64,000 nucleotides of DNA from Maea johnstoni (lineage: Eukaryota > Annelida > Polychaeta > Spionida > Magelonidae): the NCBI GenBank assembly GCA_963942565.1, contig OZ012697.1, forward strand, positions 32,848,618-32,912,617, written 5' to 3'. Of this stretch, positions 9,245 through 19,491 are shown piece by piece; within the stretch, counting starts at the first letter, position 1; each line of letters starts with the position of its first letter. Under the pieces are notes generated by a model that was given only the letters and a program-made list of their open reading frames with translations, had not been told where the DNA came from and searched no databases. The position numbers and the translations under genes were made by a program.

Positions 9245-10407
9245 ACATGTTGACAGCATCTTTTCTGTGGCAACCAGGCAGTCACTGTACAGATGGTCCT
9301 CATAGCACAGTACTGATAGTGGCCTGACTGAGCAGGCTTTGTTTATCGTGCTCCTGAATGACTGGATGTACATTATTTGGAAGAGCTCAATGCCGTCAAT
9401 GGTAAATATTTATTTATTTTTATGTCATAACGAACAGCTTTTCGTTGAATTTCATCATTTTGAGTCTCTATTTATAATATGTTATAACACAAACAGAACA
9501 TGTGTATGATCACTTTACTCGCTGCCAGTTGATTCCTTATATAGCGGTCACAACAATGCACATGGGACTGGGAGTACTAAATTGTGTGTTTATTTTTGTA
9601 AGGGGTTAACTTAAAACATATATACAGACTCAGTCTAGTTCCTGAAATATTGTAAATCTTGCTTATCTCTGATCTTATCTTTATCATTTACTTTGTGTAT
9701 GGATGTTACTTTCATAGAAGCAATGACAATGGAGCCTATGTATGTTTGTGGGATAACAAACTCTCTATCAACCAATGTACATACTAACCTTCCAGCCACA
9801 GTTGCCCTTTACTATAATTATGTATGCTAATTGCTAAGGGAAGTTCCCATTATGTTAATGAGCCCTTCAGACCAGATTTACGCATTTAGCAATGACACTT
9901 ACTAGTATTTGACAGGTAAATCAATATTTATTCATCCAAGCAATAATTCATAAATTAATAAGACAGATTTTGACATTAAACCATTTCTGCTAGCAGCAAC
10001 CAAAAGCAAACTGTAATTTTAGTGAATATATAGTTGGGAAAGCATTTGAAGGAGAAATATTAATCAGAACCATCATCCATCAACTGTCCTTTAAATATCT
10101 TTGAATTCTTTTAAAATTCAATCAAGTTTCACAGATCCGTACTACACTATCTAACTAGAGGAAATTCCCATTATGCTTAATAGACCCTTTAGATGGTTCT
10201 AAGGCCTCTAGCCAAGACAGCCAGATATCTAGACTAATATGATGTGGCACTCAATTTTCTGTCTAGCCAAAAATAGACACATCGCGAAAATGAAATAGAG
10301 TTATGAGCATTGAACTGTGTCTTGATGAGTAAAGATATTGACAATATCTCAATCAAAGTTTCCCCTAACTCTTTTCAGTGTGCTAGCCTTTTCTTGTTTA
10401 TCAGGGC

Positions 10408-10545
10408 TCCACATAGCCTATTGCCTGATAGTCCGATACAGGGAATAGATAGCCAGTGTTATAGTCAGGCAGTTTCCTGAAATTTAGATGCGCAAAAATG
10501 ACTATGAAGAATTTTCAATTTTTGACATTTTTTAGTCAATAACCA
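10408..10545 (-). repeat. Family F relic
   Basis: GTCAGGCAGTTTCCTGAAAT followed by GAAGAATTTTCAATTTTTGAC matches the left part of the minus-strand F copy at 61256-61557. The remainder is missing and the 73-bp palindrome starts soon after. Confidence 0.55.
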
Positions 10546-10570
10546 AATCTGAGAGTTTCCCTTCGTATAG

Positions 10571-10643
10571 TCTCCAATGCTTTTTCCAGATAGCCATATA
10601 GAGAGAATCTCTCTATATGGCTATATGGAAAAAGCATTGGAGA
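10571..10643. repeat. 73-bp near-perfect palindrome
   Basis: Two 36-base arms (10571-10606 and 10608-10643) are complementary at 35 of 36 positions around a single A. The left arm starts TCTCCAATGCTTTTTCC and ends CATATAGAGAGA. It belongs to no other repeat in the window. Confidence 0.95.
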
Positions 10644-11299
10644 CAGAGAGATCACCAAAATTGAAATCCTTTTGTTATGGGAATGGGAAATGATGCACAT
10701 CTTATTGTTATTTTCTCTGTTTATAATGTAGCCCTGGCACGGGAGCTTAGGAAATTAACCCTATTCGTTCAAACCACCTGTACTGGCTGTACATCTGGGA
10801 GATACCATAAATAAACACAATGGCATTGTTCTCTGCCACCTCAGGTGTGATTATATCCCAGGTGATGAAAGAACACCTATATAATCAATAGGTGGTTAAT
10901 TAAATATTCATACAAGAATATTCTACATGTAACCACTGTCAATTAGCATGTTTGTTTATAATTATTTGGCTGTCACTGATTCGTAGCTGTCTAGCATGTT
11001 ATCATAACCTATATCTAGAGAGTTTATTAATTAAATGAGAAATTAACTGGTATATGCCTTCAATTAGCCCAAAACGTCCTGACATTTTCTGTTGAAACTT
11101 TGTGACTATGATAGCCTAGATTTTTAGAGAGCTCTTTTTCCTTACATTTTCGCGTTTATTTGGCAAAAAAGTGACAATAAATAAATTTCAGAGCCCAAAT
11201 CCTGTACATCTCAGTGTAAGTATAAGATTGGCGATCATTATAACCACCGTTTTCCTGCTGGAAGCACAGAAAAACAACCGGAAATGTTGTCAGAATTCC

Positions 11300-11314
11300 C
11301 CACTAGGGGGCCCT
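11300..11314 (+). promoter_or_regulatory. CTCF-like site 1
   Basis: CCACTAGGGGGCCCT fits the conserved bilaterian CTCF core (CCASYAGRKGGC) and lies in the first unit of the 11127-11830 duplication. Confidence 0.4.
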
Positions 11315-11555
11315 CCATGCTGAGATCAATTGTTCTTAATATAGAACAATGGCAATACATGTGACCCCTGAATTAATCTATATACCTCAAGCTCAATTCT
11401 CAATACTGAGAGCTGTTTTTCCTTATATTCTAGCATTTGTATGGCAAAAGAAGTGACACTTAGATAATTTTCATAGCCCAAATCCAGCCCATCTCAGTAT
11501 GTAGGGTATGCGTGAGATTGACCAGTTCCTGTAGAGGCTGGTAGAGCCAGTCCAA

Positions 11556-11690
11556 GTCGATTTTTGGTCTTACAGAATCACCAACCGAAATTCCTGAATT
11601 TTTTATATATTTTTTTATTTTCATGCTTTTTAAGGTCTAAGAAGTTTTTTTGGAGCAAATTAAAAAATATCTGTAAGACCAAAAATCAAC
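11556..11690. mobile_element. 135-bp inverted-repeat MITE within the duplicated unit
   Basis: GTCGATTTTTGGTCTTACAG at 11556-11575 faces its complement at 11671-11690 with one mismatch in 20. The first duplicated unit lacks it, which shows insertion after the duplication. No superfamily could be assigned. Confidence 0.75.
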
Positions 11691-11737
11691 TTTACTGCAT
11701 AGCGCAGAAAACACAGCTGGAAACGTTAGCAGAATTC

Positions 11738-11752
11738 CCACTAGGGGGCACT
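11738..11752 (+). promoter_or_regulatory. CTCF-like site 2
   Basis: CCACTAGGGGGCACT matches the CTCF core consensus at every constrained position. It is the counterpart of site 1, 438 bp away and in the same orientation. Confidence 0.45.
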
Positions 11753-12008
11753 CCATGCATGCCTTGAGCAACTGTTCCTAATATAGAACATTATGGCAGT
11801 ATACCGGTGACCCTGAATTAATCTATATACACCAAGTTGTGGCATGTAGCTCTTAAAAATATCAATAGTGCTGCAATAAAACAACCTTCAGGTGTTTGTG
11901 TTATTACAGAGATTTTGTTTTGGGAAAAGAGGAAGTTATATGTGGGAAAACATGCCTTATTACAGTTATTAAATACACGTTTATTGTTGTAATCTGAGTA
12001 TATTGTTG

Positions 12009-12090
12009 TCTCTATTGAAAAATAGGATGCCCCAAAATTTTACAATTGCCAATTTTTTGGGCACTTAGTTTTTAATCCTGGCTAAGACTA
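12009..12090 (-). mobile_element. Family L fragment
   Basis: It ends with AATCCTGGCTAAGACTATAG, the outer end of an L copy on the minus strand; the rest is absent. Confidence 0.7.
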
Positions 12091-12150
12091 TAGAGTGACT
12101 GTGTGTATCACTTAATGCACCGACATCCACCCTATCTGCTAAGGGCTTGT

Positions 12151-12980
12151 GTCTTAGCCAGGATTTGGTAACTGGGTGCCCAAAATTGCCAATTGTAAAA
12201 TCTTTGGGCGTCCTTTTTCCATCATCTGCCGAGTGTTTGTTTCTTAGCCAAGATTCAGAAACTTGGTGCCCAAAAGTGCCAACTGTAGAATTTTTGGGCA
12301 TCCTTTTTTCAAGAGAGACCATGATATTACAACCATAAACATGCATTTACTAGGGTTCGGATGCAAAGAGATTCTTTGAATCGCTTGATCGAAAAATATT
12401 TCGAACAATTAATCGATTCGGTACGAGTTTTACGGTCACATTGCCATAATTTTAAGGCAAATGATTTTTAACATTATTTTGCCGCGGCATGTGCCGGCAC
12501 AAGCCAGGCACACATGCGGTGTACCGCGGCACCTGATGAATCGGTGCACCAAATATGGCGCAATAGATTTGTTTACTCATGAGTGTTGACACAGAACCGT
12601 TCTGTGTCACTTAAACGAAAGTTCTATTGTTTTTGTAAGTTTTGGCCGCATAATTTCAAAAAATTTCTTCAGAACTTTCACATTTGAAATAATTGATTAT
12701 TTCAAATGCCGTTCGAACGGGTCGAGTCGGCCTCACCTCAACCAAATGCTCGAGTTCTCGCTCAATCGTCTGACTACTAGTATTTACTAATTAAAATATG
12801 GCATGATATATGTATACACTTTAATGGGAGTTTTATTGGGGTGAAAGAAATTCAATCATAATTACTAATTAATTTTGAAAGTGACATCTTAAGAAACTGC
12901 TCACACATAAATGTGGGTGTCCTGAGGGTTGATTTCTGAGGGTTCCAAATGAAGCCCAGATGCCCTTCTAGCTAGGACAA
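12151..12980 (+). mobile_element. Family L copies, head partially duplicated and split by a hAT-like insertion
   Basis: The L head (TCTTAGCCAGGATTTGG) occurs at 12151-12230 and again from 12241 (TCTTAGCCAAGATTCAG). The second copy continues to GCCCAGATGCCCTTCTAGC near 12973 once the insertion at 12351-12779 is removed. Confidence 0.75.
12351..12779. mobile_element. hAT-like insertion inside family L
   Basis: The 8-bp direct repeats GCATTTAC (12343-12350) and GTATTTAC (12780-12787) match at 7 of 8. If the borders are shifted by two bases the repeat ATTTACTA is perfect. The ends TAGGG...CTA are weakly inverted at most. The interior holds paired motifs such as GAATCG/CGATTC, CCGCGGCA/TGCCGCGG and TTCGAAC. 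No ORF is present. The family is uncertain because the terminal inverted repeats are poor. Confidence 0.65.
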
Positions 12981-13005
12981 TGCTTAAGCCTTTTAAAGCC
13001 TTAAG

Positions 13006-13154
13006 CCTTGTTTGTTTCCTGTAACCCTACCCTAACAAGTTTTTATTCAAAAAAATCCCTACCCTAAAGTTTTTTTCGCCCTCCCAACTCCCAATCTACG
13101 AAAAACATGCATAAAACACACATTTTTGACCAGAAAAATAATGCAAAAAAACAA
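13006..13154 (+). mobile_element. Family G MITE, right part missing
   Basis: The left half of a G copy (TGTTTGTTTCCTGTAACCC through AAAACATGCATAAAACACAC) stops where an L copy begins at 13156, so the right arm was lost or replaced. Confidence 0.8.
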
Positions 13155-13155
13155 G

Positions 13156-13460
13156 CAGCAGGGCGTCTGGGTGCCTTTTTGGACACCCAAACCCCTAAAA
13201 AGAACCCCTCAGGACACCCATTTTCTTAAGTGTGGAATTTCTAAAAATCTCAATCTCAAGCTTATAATTGAATTTTTTCATCTCCTTATAATTCCCATGA
13301 CATTGTTAAATGATTTCATGCCTTATTTTGATGAATTTATACATGTTTATGGTTGAAATAGGAGTATATTGTGATCCCCTTAAAAATGTGGATGCATGCC
13401 CAAAGATTTTACAACTGCCAGTTTTAGGCACCCAGTTTCAAAATCCTGGCTAAGACACTG
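13156..13460 (-). mobile_element. Family L hAT MITE
   Basis: Read on the minus strand it starts CAGTGTCTTAGCCAGG (13460 downward) and ends at the GCGTCTGGGTG/AGGGCGTC region near 13156. It abuts the truncated G element. Confidence 0.82.
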
Positions 13461-13686
13461 ATGCTTACCAGGGGTTATATGTTCATATACTCGAGTCACT
13501 GACTTGTAAGGGATTCACCCTATTGTATCTATCAGGGGTGATGTGCACCAAGAGAGGAAGATATTGGGTTATTCTCTGCGCCCCCTGGTGATTTTACTTG
13601 CAACTTATAGGGTCTGATCTATAGTGCTCAACAATGCAAGTACTATTTAACTTGCATGCTTACAATCTTGTTAAGTAGTGGCATTA

Positions 13687-13921
13687 GGCCTAAAAAAAAA
13701 AGTTGTTTGTTTCCTGTAACCCTACCCTAACAAGTTTTTATTCAAAAAAATCCCTACCCTTAAGTTTTTTCCGCCCTCCCAACTCCCAATCAACGTAAAT
13801 CATGCATAAAACACACATTTTTGACCAAAAAAATTATGCAAAAAAAAATGTTTTTACCGATCTACCTACCCTATTTTTTTCCGGACCGTTACAGGAAACA
13901 AACTATTTATTTCTTTAGGCC
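13687..13921 (+). mobile_element. Family G MITE, complete, TTA target duplication
   Basis: The element runs GGCCTAAAAA to TTTAGGCC (235 bp) and is flanked by TTA at 13684-13686 and 13922-13924. A three-base TWA duplication with GG ends is the pattern of the PIF/Harbinger superfamily. No ORF. Confidence 0.8.
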
Positions 13922-13924
13922 TTA

Positions 13925-15456
13925 GACATATATACAGTCTTAGAACCAGGCTAGCAGTGGCCACCCACATGGTACTACCTGCATAGTAGAATACCTGCTG
14001 GGCAGAAAGGTAGAGAAAAAACAGGATATGATCGAAGCTGAACTGTAGCTATTGATTATAGCACCTGCCTGTGCATGCACAGTGCACCAGTATTCCTGGT
14101 TGTTTCACAGCATAGGTGTGAAATCATCAGGTGGACTAATTGGTTTCTGGGAGAACATCTTACCATCCTTGGAGAATTGTTTTCTAGATATAAAAACATG
14201 GATCTCTTGACTTTGAACAGAACTGCAAATTCTCCATTCAAGATCTTGTCACCTGGAGAACTGGTATCTGTGAAAACAGTTTGATTTCTAAGACTTGGTT
14301 GTGGAACATTTAAGGTGTTATCATGAGGCATCTTGTGAAAACTTATGGATTTTTAGGACACAATATATCTCTCAGCTGTGAAACATAATGTTTTTTTCAT
14401 CACAGTGGTTCCAAAGTACAAGGTAAGCCAGTTTTTAATTTGGGTAAGGCAGATTATTGGGCCCTGCATGGGCCTTCAGTTTAACCCTTGTCATGCTAGA
14501 CCCCCATATGGAAGAACCTATCTCCTGGGACCAGGGATATTGTTGGTCTTAACCCACCCAATCAGAAGGATTTCATATATTTCTATTATTGTTTCAATAA
14601 TGTGCTTCACAAACTAAATTAGAAACATAGTAAAAGGTAAAACTTTGATACTTAGTATAATTCAATACCCCTTAATCGACCTATGAAGTTTTTATTTTGC
14701 TAAGTGGAAGGGTACCCAAATAGTGGATATATCCGGTGTTGGTCCCACAGGCAAGATATGTAGCACCGGATATATCCGGTGTAGCAAGAGCAGGGTTAAT
14801 CCATTCATTTCCTGGTATTCCCCTTATAAAAGTGTCATATGGTATATGGTATGTATAGCTAATTTCTTGGCTAGTTATAAAATCTCTCGTGTAAACTGAT
14901 GTGCCACACCCATGCAACAGTAAGGATGTTATCTTGACTGAGGGATAGGTAGCGTAGTCCTAGGCCAAGACATTTTTTATCTCTATATATTTTACATGAG
15001 GACTTTACCAACTCTAAACTGTGTCTACCCTGACTTAGTTCTTAAATTGCACACCAGTTGGCAAACAGTGAGATTTTTCCAGTTTCTTGATTTACCAGTG
15101 TGACCACCTTTGGTGCCATCTATCACCAGCCACAAGAACTAACACGTATATACTACACATTAACTTAAAACCTTCTCCAAATATTTTGCAAAATTTCTGC
15201 ATTGCCCATAAGTTACTCTGAAAACTAGCATTTAACAATCAGAAATCACTTTTTAACATGAACTCTTCACGATTCATATCTGAATCTTGTGTACTCTAGG
15301 TCTGACACAACAACTTTAACAAAACCCACTAATTTTAGTATACTTTGAAAGGTATTTGAGGAGAGATTGTTAAGCCCAACAGAAACAACAACTTTTAGTG
15401 AAATATTTCTTCATATATTTACATATATATGTCATACTTTTACAGATAGTAATGGG
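13925..15456. other. Stretch without a recognised gene; contains palindromic CCGGATATATCCGG motifs
   Basis: No exon or known family could be supported. CACCGGATATATCCGGTG at 14764-14781 is an 18-bp perfect palindrome, and GTGGATATATCCGGTG precedes it at 14723-14738. A splice-like 17-bp segment at 14406-14422 was judged too short to call. Confidence 0.35.
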
Positions 15457-15460
15457 TTAA

Positions 15461-15679
15461 CCCATTCATGACTGAAGCGCACAAAACCGCCTGACAATTC
15501 TTGTGATATCTCTCTAACAACAATTTTCATGAAAGAATTGATCAAGAAATGTTGATTAGCAACTTACTAACAACTCTTCTTCAAATATTCTTCCAATTTA
15601 TCATTACTTCAGAAGTTAATTTCAAAAGTATCATAGGTCCAGACAACACCTGTCAAGGAGATTTCTATGCATGAAAGGG
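15461..15679. mobile_element. TTAA-target MITE, family P2
   Basis: CCCATTCATGACTG at the left and GCATGAAAGGG at the right lie between TTAA (15457-15460) and TTAA (15680-15683). It is 219 bp long. Interior phrases are shared with other P2 copies (CCTGACAATT, GTGATATCTCTCTAAC). CCC...GGG ends with TTAA duplications are the piggyBac pattern. Confidence 0.8.
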
Positions 15680-16078
15680 TTAAAGCAAGGATGGATTGAG
15701 AGAGGTTTGTTCAACTCAGAACTTTTTCAGTTTCTGCCAAGAGTTCACTTTTTCCGGTATTTACATCAGTTGCAGTTTAAATTTAAAGGCCACTACACTC
15801 TAAACACATGTGTTATCTGTTAACTTGCTTGACCTATAATCATGATGCTGATGACTATCTAGGTCACCACATGTAGATGTGGCAGGCTATTAAACCAGCC
15901 TGCTGCGTCACACAACTCCTCTTGTATACAATTACATCTCAGAAAAATACTTGAATCTTTAAATTTCAAGAATAACAAGGAAATCATCAATAGGTCCTGT
16001 GTCTGATGCTAAGAAAATAAGAACTTGTGGTGGTCAGGGGGCAACTGGATCATAATATTCACTCATCAAGACATGGAA

Positions 16079-16150
16079 GGGGATATAGCTCAGTGGTAGA
16101 GCATTCGACTGCAGATCGAGAGGTCCGTGGTTCAACTCCGCGTGTCCCCT
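16079..16150 (+). tRNA. tRNA-Cys (anticodon GCA)
   Basis: The 72-bp sequence folds as a full cloverleaf: acceptor GGGGATA with TGTCCCC (one G-T pair), D stem GCTC/GAGC, anticodon stem TTCGA/TCGAG with loop CTGCAGA (anticodon GCA at 16112-16114), T stem CGTGG/CCGCG with loop TTCAACT, discriminator T. The internal promoter elements are present: A box TAGCTCAGTGG and B box GGTTCAACTCC. It has no intron and no encoded CCA, as in animals. A T9 run downstream provides a terminator. It differs from the SINE heads in having all stems intact, so it is most likely a working gene. Confidence 0.96.
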
Positions 16151-16155
16151 TAAGA

Positions 16156-16164
16156 TTTTTTTTT
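16156..16164 (+). terminator. RNA polymerase III terminator of tRNA-Cys
   Basis: Nine consecutive T residues start 6 bases after the tRNA 3' end, more than enough for Pol III termination. Confidence 0.85.
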
Positions 16165-16751
16165 CTACTTTATTCATTTTATTGAAATTTCTTTTCTGAA
16201 ATTGTATGATTGGCTTTATTTTTCCTATTTCCTTAATATTTACTTTCGGCGTTAATTTACACTTAATATTTATTGAACAGAGAAATATTCATAACATGAC
16301 CATTATCAACATCTCTTGTACTACTGAGATTGCACTGTGGCAAGTGCAGCTTGTATTTGTATATTGAGGTGGCATCTATAATAAAAAATCATACATGAAA
16401 TAATTGATAAATATGTGCCAATCAAAAGGAAACACAGCCCCCCCCCCCCCCCTCCCTGCCCCTTTTTAACCCCTACATACATGGTCAGTGATGTGTCAGC
16501 CCCTCTCTACTCTTAATACTATAGGGCATGATTTATGTCAATTTTGATTTATTCTTTTACCGTTCAAGGAAAAACACCTCCCCCTATAAATCCCTTAGGC
16601 TTAACATGATATAGATATTTCACTCCCTGAGTAACATTAATTTTCTTATCATCTCTCTAAGACTTAAATGTTTTATTTCATGTTAAATACATAGTCTAAC
16701 TCTTATACTTTCAAAGTGAAACACTTCAGCTCCCCCCCCCCCCTCCCCCCT

Positions 16752-16974
16752 GGGGCTTAGCCAGGATTTGGAAACTGGAAGCCCAAAATCGGCAATTGTA
16801 AAATTTTTGGGGTGTCCTATTTTTCAAGGGTGACCACGATTTACTCAGATTGCAATCGTAAACATGTATTTACTTGCTTAGAATTGACAAAAGCGTTTTT
16901 GGGGTGTCCTGAGGGGTGATTTTTTAGGGTTTGGGTGTCCAAATGACGCCCAGACGCCCTGTTGGTTAAGACTA
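16752..16974 (+). mobile_element. Family L hAT MITE, shortened
   Basis: It runs from GGCTTAGCCAGGATTTGG to GACGCCCTGTTGGTTAAGAC. The middle is shortened relative to the 318-bp copy. A (TA)n microsatellite begins at its right end. C-rich runs of 14-16 bases occur at 16438-16453 and just left of the element. Confidence 0.8.
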
Positions 16975-17015
16975 TATATATATACACTCACACACATATA
17001 TGTATGTATATATAT

Positions 17016-17102
<87 letters not shown>
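16973..17102. repeat. (TA)n microsatellite
   Basis: Near-pure TA dinucleotides with short CA interruptions on the left side. They can translate as runs of Ile-Tyr but carry no gene. Confidence 0.95.
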
Positions 17103-17105
<3 letters not shown>

Positions 17106-17224
17106 GATATACCCTAGTGTGGCTGTTGAGTATGCAAAAAACAAGGTCTCCCTGACACAATGCACAGCTCTGACCTCCTGGCACGCTTGCATTGTTCTCT
17201 CATAGAGATTTATTGATTGTTACA

Positions 17225-17660
17225 CTCTACTAATATACAAGGTGAGTCTAAGCATGCCTTGTGTCAACATCCCAATATTTACCTATTTCACTGAAGGAAG
17301 GTAGAGCTATGAGTAAAGAACAATAGATAACGATCATTGTCTTAATATTTACCTAACCCATAAGGATGGTAGTGTTATGACTCACTTGAGATCGGTAGAA
17401 TATCACCTGTGTACCTTTTATCTCAGAATGGAGAACAATATATGAAGATCATTGTCTTAAAATTTACCTACCCCATAAGGATTGTAGGGTTAAGACTTAC
17501 TTGACATTGGTAGAATATTACCTTTATATCTGATGTCTCAGTATTTACCCATTAACAAAAGGATGGAAGGGTTATCACTCTAGAACAATGGGATAATATC
17601 ACCTGCATATCTGCTGTCTCAGTATTAACATACAAACAGAAGGATGGTAGGGTTAAGATG
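17225..17660. repeat. Minisatellite, about 4 units of 110-125 bp
   Basis: Repeated phrases are TATTTACC, AAGGATGGTAGGGTTA and GGTAGAATATCACCT, with GATCATTGTCTTAA joining units. Copies are diverged. Confidence 0.75.
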
Positions 17661-17731
17661 CCAAAAAAATAGATAATGAAAACCTATAAGCTTCTTTGAT
17701 TTTTGATAGACCTGTGGGTGGGGGGCAGGGG

Positions 17732-18144
17732 CAGGGTTTTAGCCAGCAGGATGTCTGGGTGTCTTTTGGACTCCCTGGCTCATAAAAAATACCTGATTTT
17801 AGGTAAAAAGACACCCTAGATTTTGGTATGTGGTTTTTAATAAATACTTATTCAAAGTTAAATTTCTAAAAAGTTTAACTTCAAAATAATGACAAAGACA
17901 TTTCTTCAAGAATTAAGCATATATTTACTTTATTTGTTAATGTACATAATCAGTGTAATGACTTTAACTTTTTCGTGGGATTTTGGACACCCTAAATTCT
18001 TGAAATCCCATTTTGGACACCCTGTTATGAAAATCCTGGCTAAGTACCTTGTTTACTGTGGTCCACCTTAAAAATAAGAACACCCACAATTTTCAGGGTT
18101 GGCAATTTTGGCACCCAGTTTCCTAGGTCCTGCCTAAGACCCTG
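17732..18144 (-). mobile_element. Family L-related hAT MITE, longer and diverged
   Basis: The minus-strand start is CCAGGGTCTTAGGCAGG (18144 downward) and the far end is CTGGCTAAAACCCTG (near 17738). An internal CCTGGCTAAGTACC near 18036 suggests two fused copies. The GCACCCAG/GGGTGTC phrases of family L are present. Confidence 0.7.
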
Positions 18145-18145
18145 G

Positions 18146-18306
18146 ATAGTGATTAACTTGGCACCCAGTAATTAGCGGAGGTTAGCAGCAGGTGCAGCAG
18201 AGTGAAAGGCAATTAATTAGTGGTAATTATTACCACAGAATGAGATTACACCTGCCTGTCTCTCTATGATTTCTTTGTGCATTCTGTGTGTGGATGGGTC
18301 TGTTTA
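18146..18306. promoter_or_regulatory. Repeat-free island with clustered TAATTA motifs
   Basis: Homeodomain-type cores AGTAATTAGC, CAATTAATTAG and the 15-bp perfect palindrome TGGTAATTATTACCA (18221-18235) lie close together with E-box CAGGTG. Its flanks on both sides are transposons. It may be a surviving enhancer, but the evidence is motif content only. Confidence 0.3.
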
Positions 18307-18750
18307 ACCCTTATGCTGCTGGTGGCTAATTCGGCCATTTAATGAGGACTAAAAAAAAGTTGTTTGTTTCCTGTAACCCTACCCTTACAATTTTTTATTC
18401 AAAATAATCCCTACCCTGAAGTTTTTTCTGCACTCCAGGACTCCCAATCAACGTAAAACATGCATAAAACACACATTTTTGACCAAAAAAATGATACAAA
18501 AATTATTTTTTTACCTACCTACCTACCTGATTTTTTTCAGACTGTTACTGGAAACAAACAATTTCTTTTTTTAGGCCTTACAAAATTAAGCCAAAAAACT
18601 TGAAATTGACTGAAGCTCTTGTGGATTGCCACTCATCTGATAATAATCAGTGAGAGTTATCCAATGAATTACAACATGATAGGGATTAGATGGTTTTCAA
18701 AAGTCTTTACATCCTTGTGCTTTGGACGAAAATAACCTTAGCATGGGTGC
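18307..18750 (+). mobile_element. Family P1 TTAA MITE, split by a family G insertion
   Basis: The left part TTAACCCTTATGCTGCTGG to GGCCATTT and the right part ACAAAATTAAGCC to TTAGCATGGG together match the 205-bp P1 consensus. The G element (18346-18577) interrupts it. Confidence 0.82.
18346..18577 (+). mobile_element. Family G MITE nested in P1
   Basis: Standard G arms and interior: TTGTTTGTTTCCTGTAACCC near the left and complement GTTACTGGAAACAAACAA near the right, closing AGGCC. Confidence 0.85.
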
Positions 18751-19184
18751 CACAGCGAGATTGTAGTCCTTTAATAAATTGTCTAACAGTCAAACCAAAG
18801 CAATTCAATTCTCAATATTACACATAGAACTAAACTATTTGAATGTATACAGATATTTCTTAGTAATACTCTGAAAACAAGACTGATTTTTTCCAAAAAA
18901 TATATACTACCAATCTTTTTGAGCAGATGGCATGCTAGTAGTTAAATTAGTTAAATATGAATGTAGTATAATATTTCACTTTCAGCCACCAAATTTAGTT
19001 TGTGATAAGTCCACTAGATGTCATGCCAGTCTTTTACCATGCAGGCAGATCACAGCTCTGCTGATTGCGAGCTAAAATTGTCATTTATGTTTAAGGGAAT
19101 TTTAAATATATAGTGAAAGGATATGTTCCCCCTTTATTTCTATGCCCAGGACTTGAACTGGGCACCTGAGAGTTTCTTAGCTAG

Positions 19185-19491
19185 GGTCTTTAAGCCAGAA
19201 TCTAGAGACTATGTACCCAAACTAGGCAACTGTAAAATATTTGGGCATACTATTTTTCAAGATAGGCCACAATATCCTCAGATTCCAACCATGAATATGT
19301 ATTTTCTTAAATTGAAATGAGGCATAACATCCTCATACAACTTTATAGAAATTATACTGAGGTGGAATTATATATTCTTGAATATGCCATTTTATGAAAT
19401 TACTAATAAAAATGTTTGGGTGTCCTGAGGGGAGATTTTTGAGGGTTTGGGTGTCCAAATGATTCCAAGACGCCCTGCTGGCCAAGACTTT
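19185..19491 (+). mobile_element. Family L hAT MITE
   Basis: It runs from AGGGTCTTTAAGCCAGAATC to GACGCCCTGCTGGCCAAGAC, with GGGTGTCCTGAGGGG and TTGGGTGTCCAAA inside. It is more diverged at the head than other copies. Confidence 0.75.

Larger units (their letters stand above)
8963..11126. other. Long stretch without a recognised gene
   Basis: Apart from the RFX-like cluster (9067-9244), a partial family F relic (about 10408-10545) and the palindrome at 10571-10643, the sequence is AT-rich and matches no family seen elsewhere in the window. No exon could be supported. Confidence 0.35.
11127..11830. repeat. Two-unit tandem duplication of about 280 bp
   Basis: Unit 1 (about 11127-11395) and unit 2 (about 11408-11830) share, in order, GAGCTCTTTTTCCTT-like, GGCAAAA-AGTGACA, GCCCAAATCC, CAGAATTCCC, ACTAGGGGGC, CTCCATGC, TTCTTAATATAGAACA-like and CCTGAATTAATCTATATAC. 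Unit 2 is longer because of an inverted-repeat insertion at 11556-11690. Confidence 0.85.

Noticed and set aside
10571-10643. microRNA precursor
   Set aside because: The arms meet at one base with almost perfect pairing to the centre. That gives no normal terminal loop, and nothing suggests transcription.
13006-13150. Telomere-like CCCTAA motifs in family G elements
   Set aside because: CTACCCTAA occurs only as isolated phrases inside a transposon, not as a tandem (CCCTAA)n array.
14406-14422. 17-bp micro-exon between TTTTTTTCATCACAG and GTAAGCC
   Set aside because: Too short to judge, with no phase partner. Signals of this strength arise by chance in AT-rich DNA.
16878-17192. Open frames of alternating Ile-Tyr, also at 34758-35247
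   Set aside because: They are translations of (TA)n microsatellite DNA and have no codon bias, splice context or domain.
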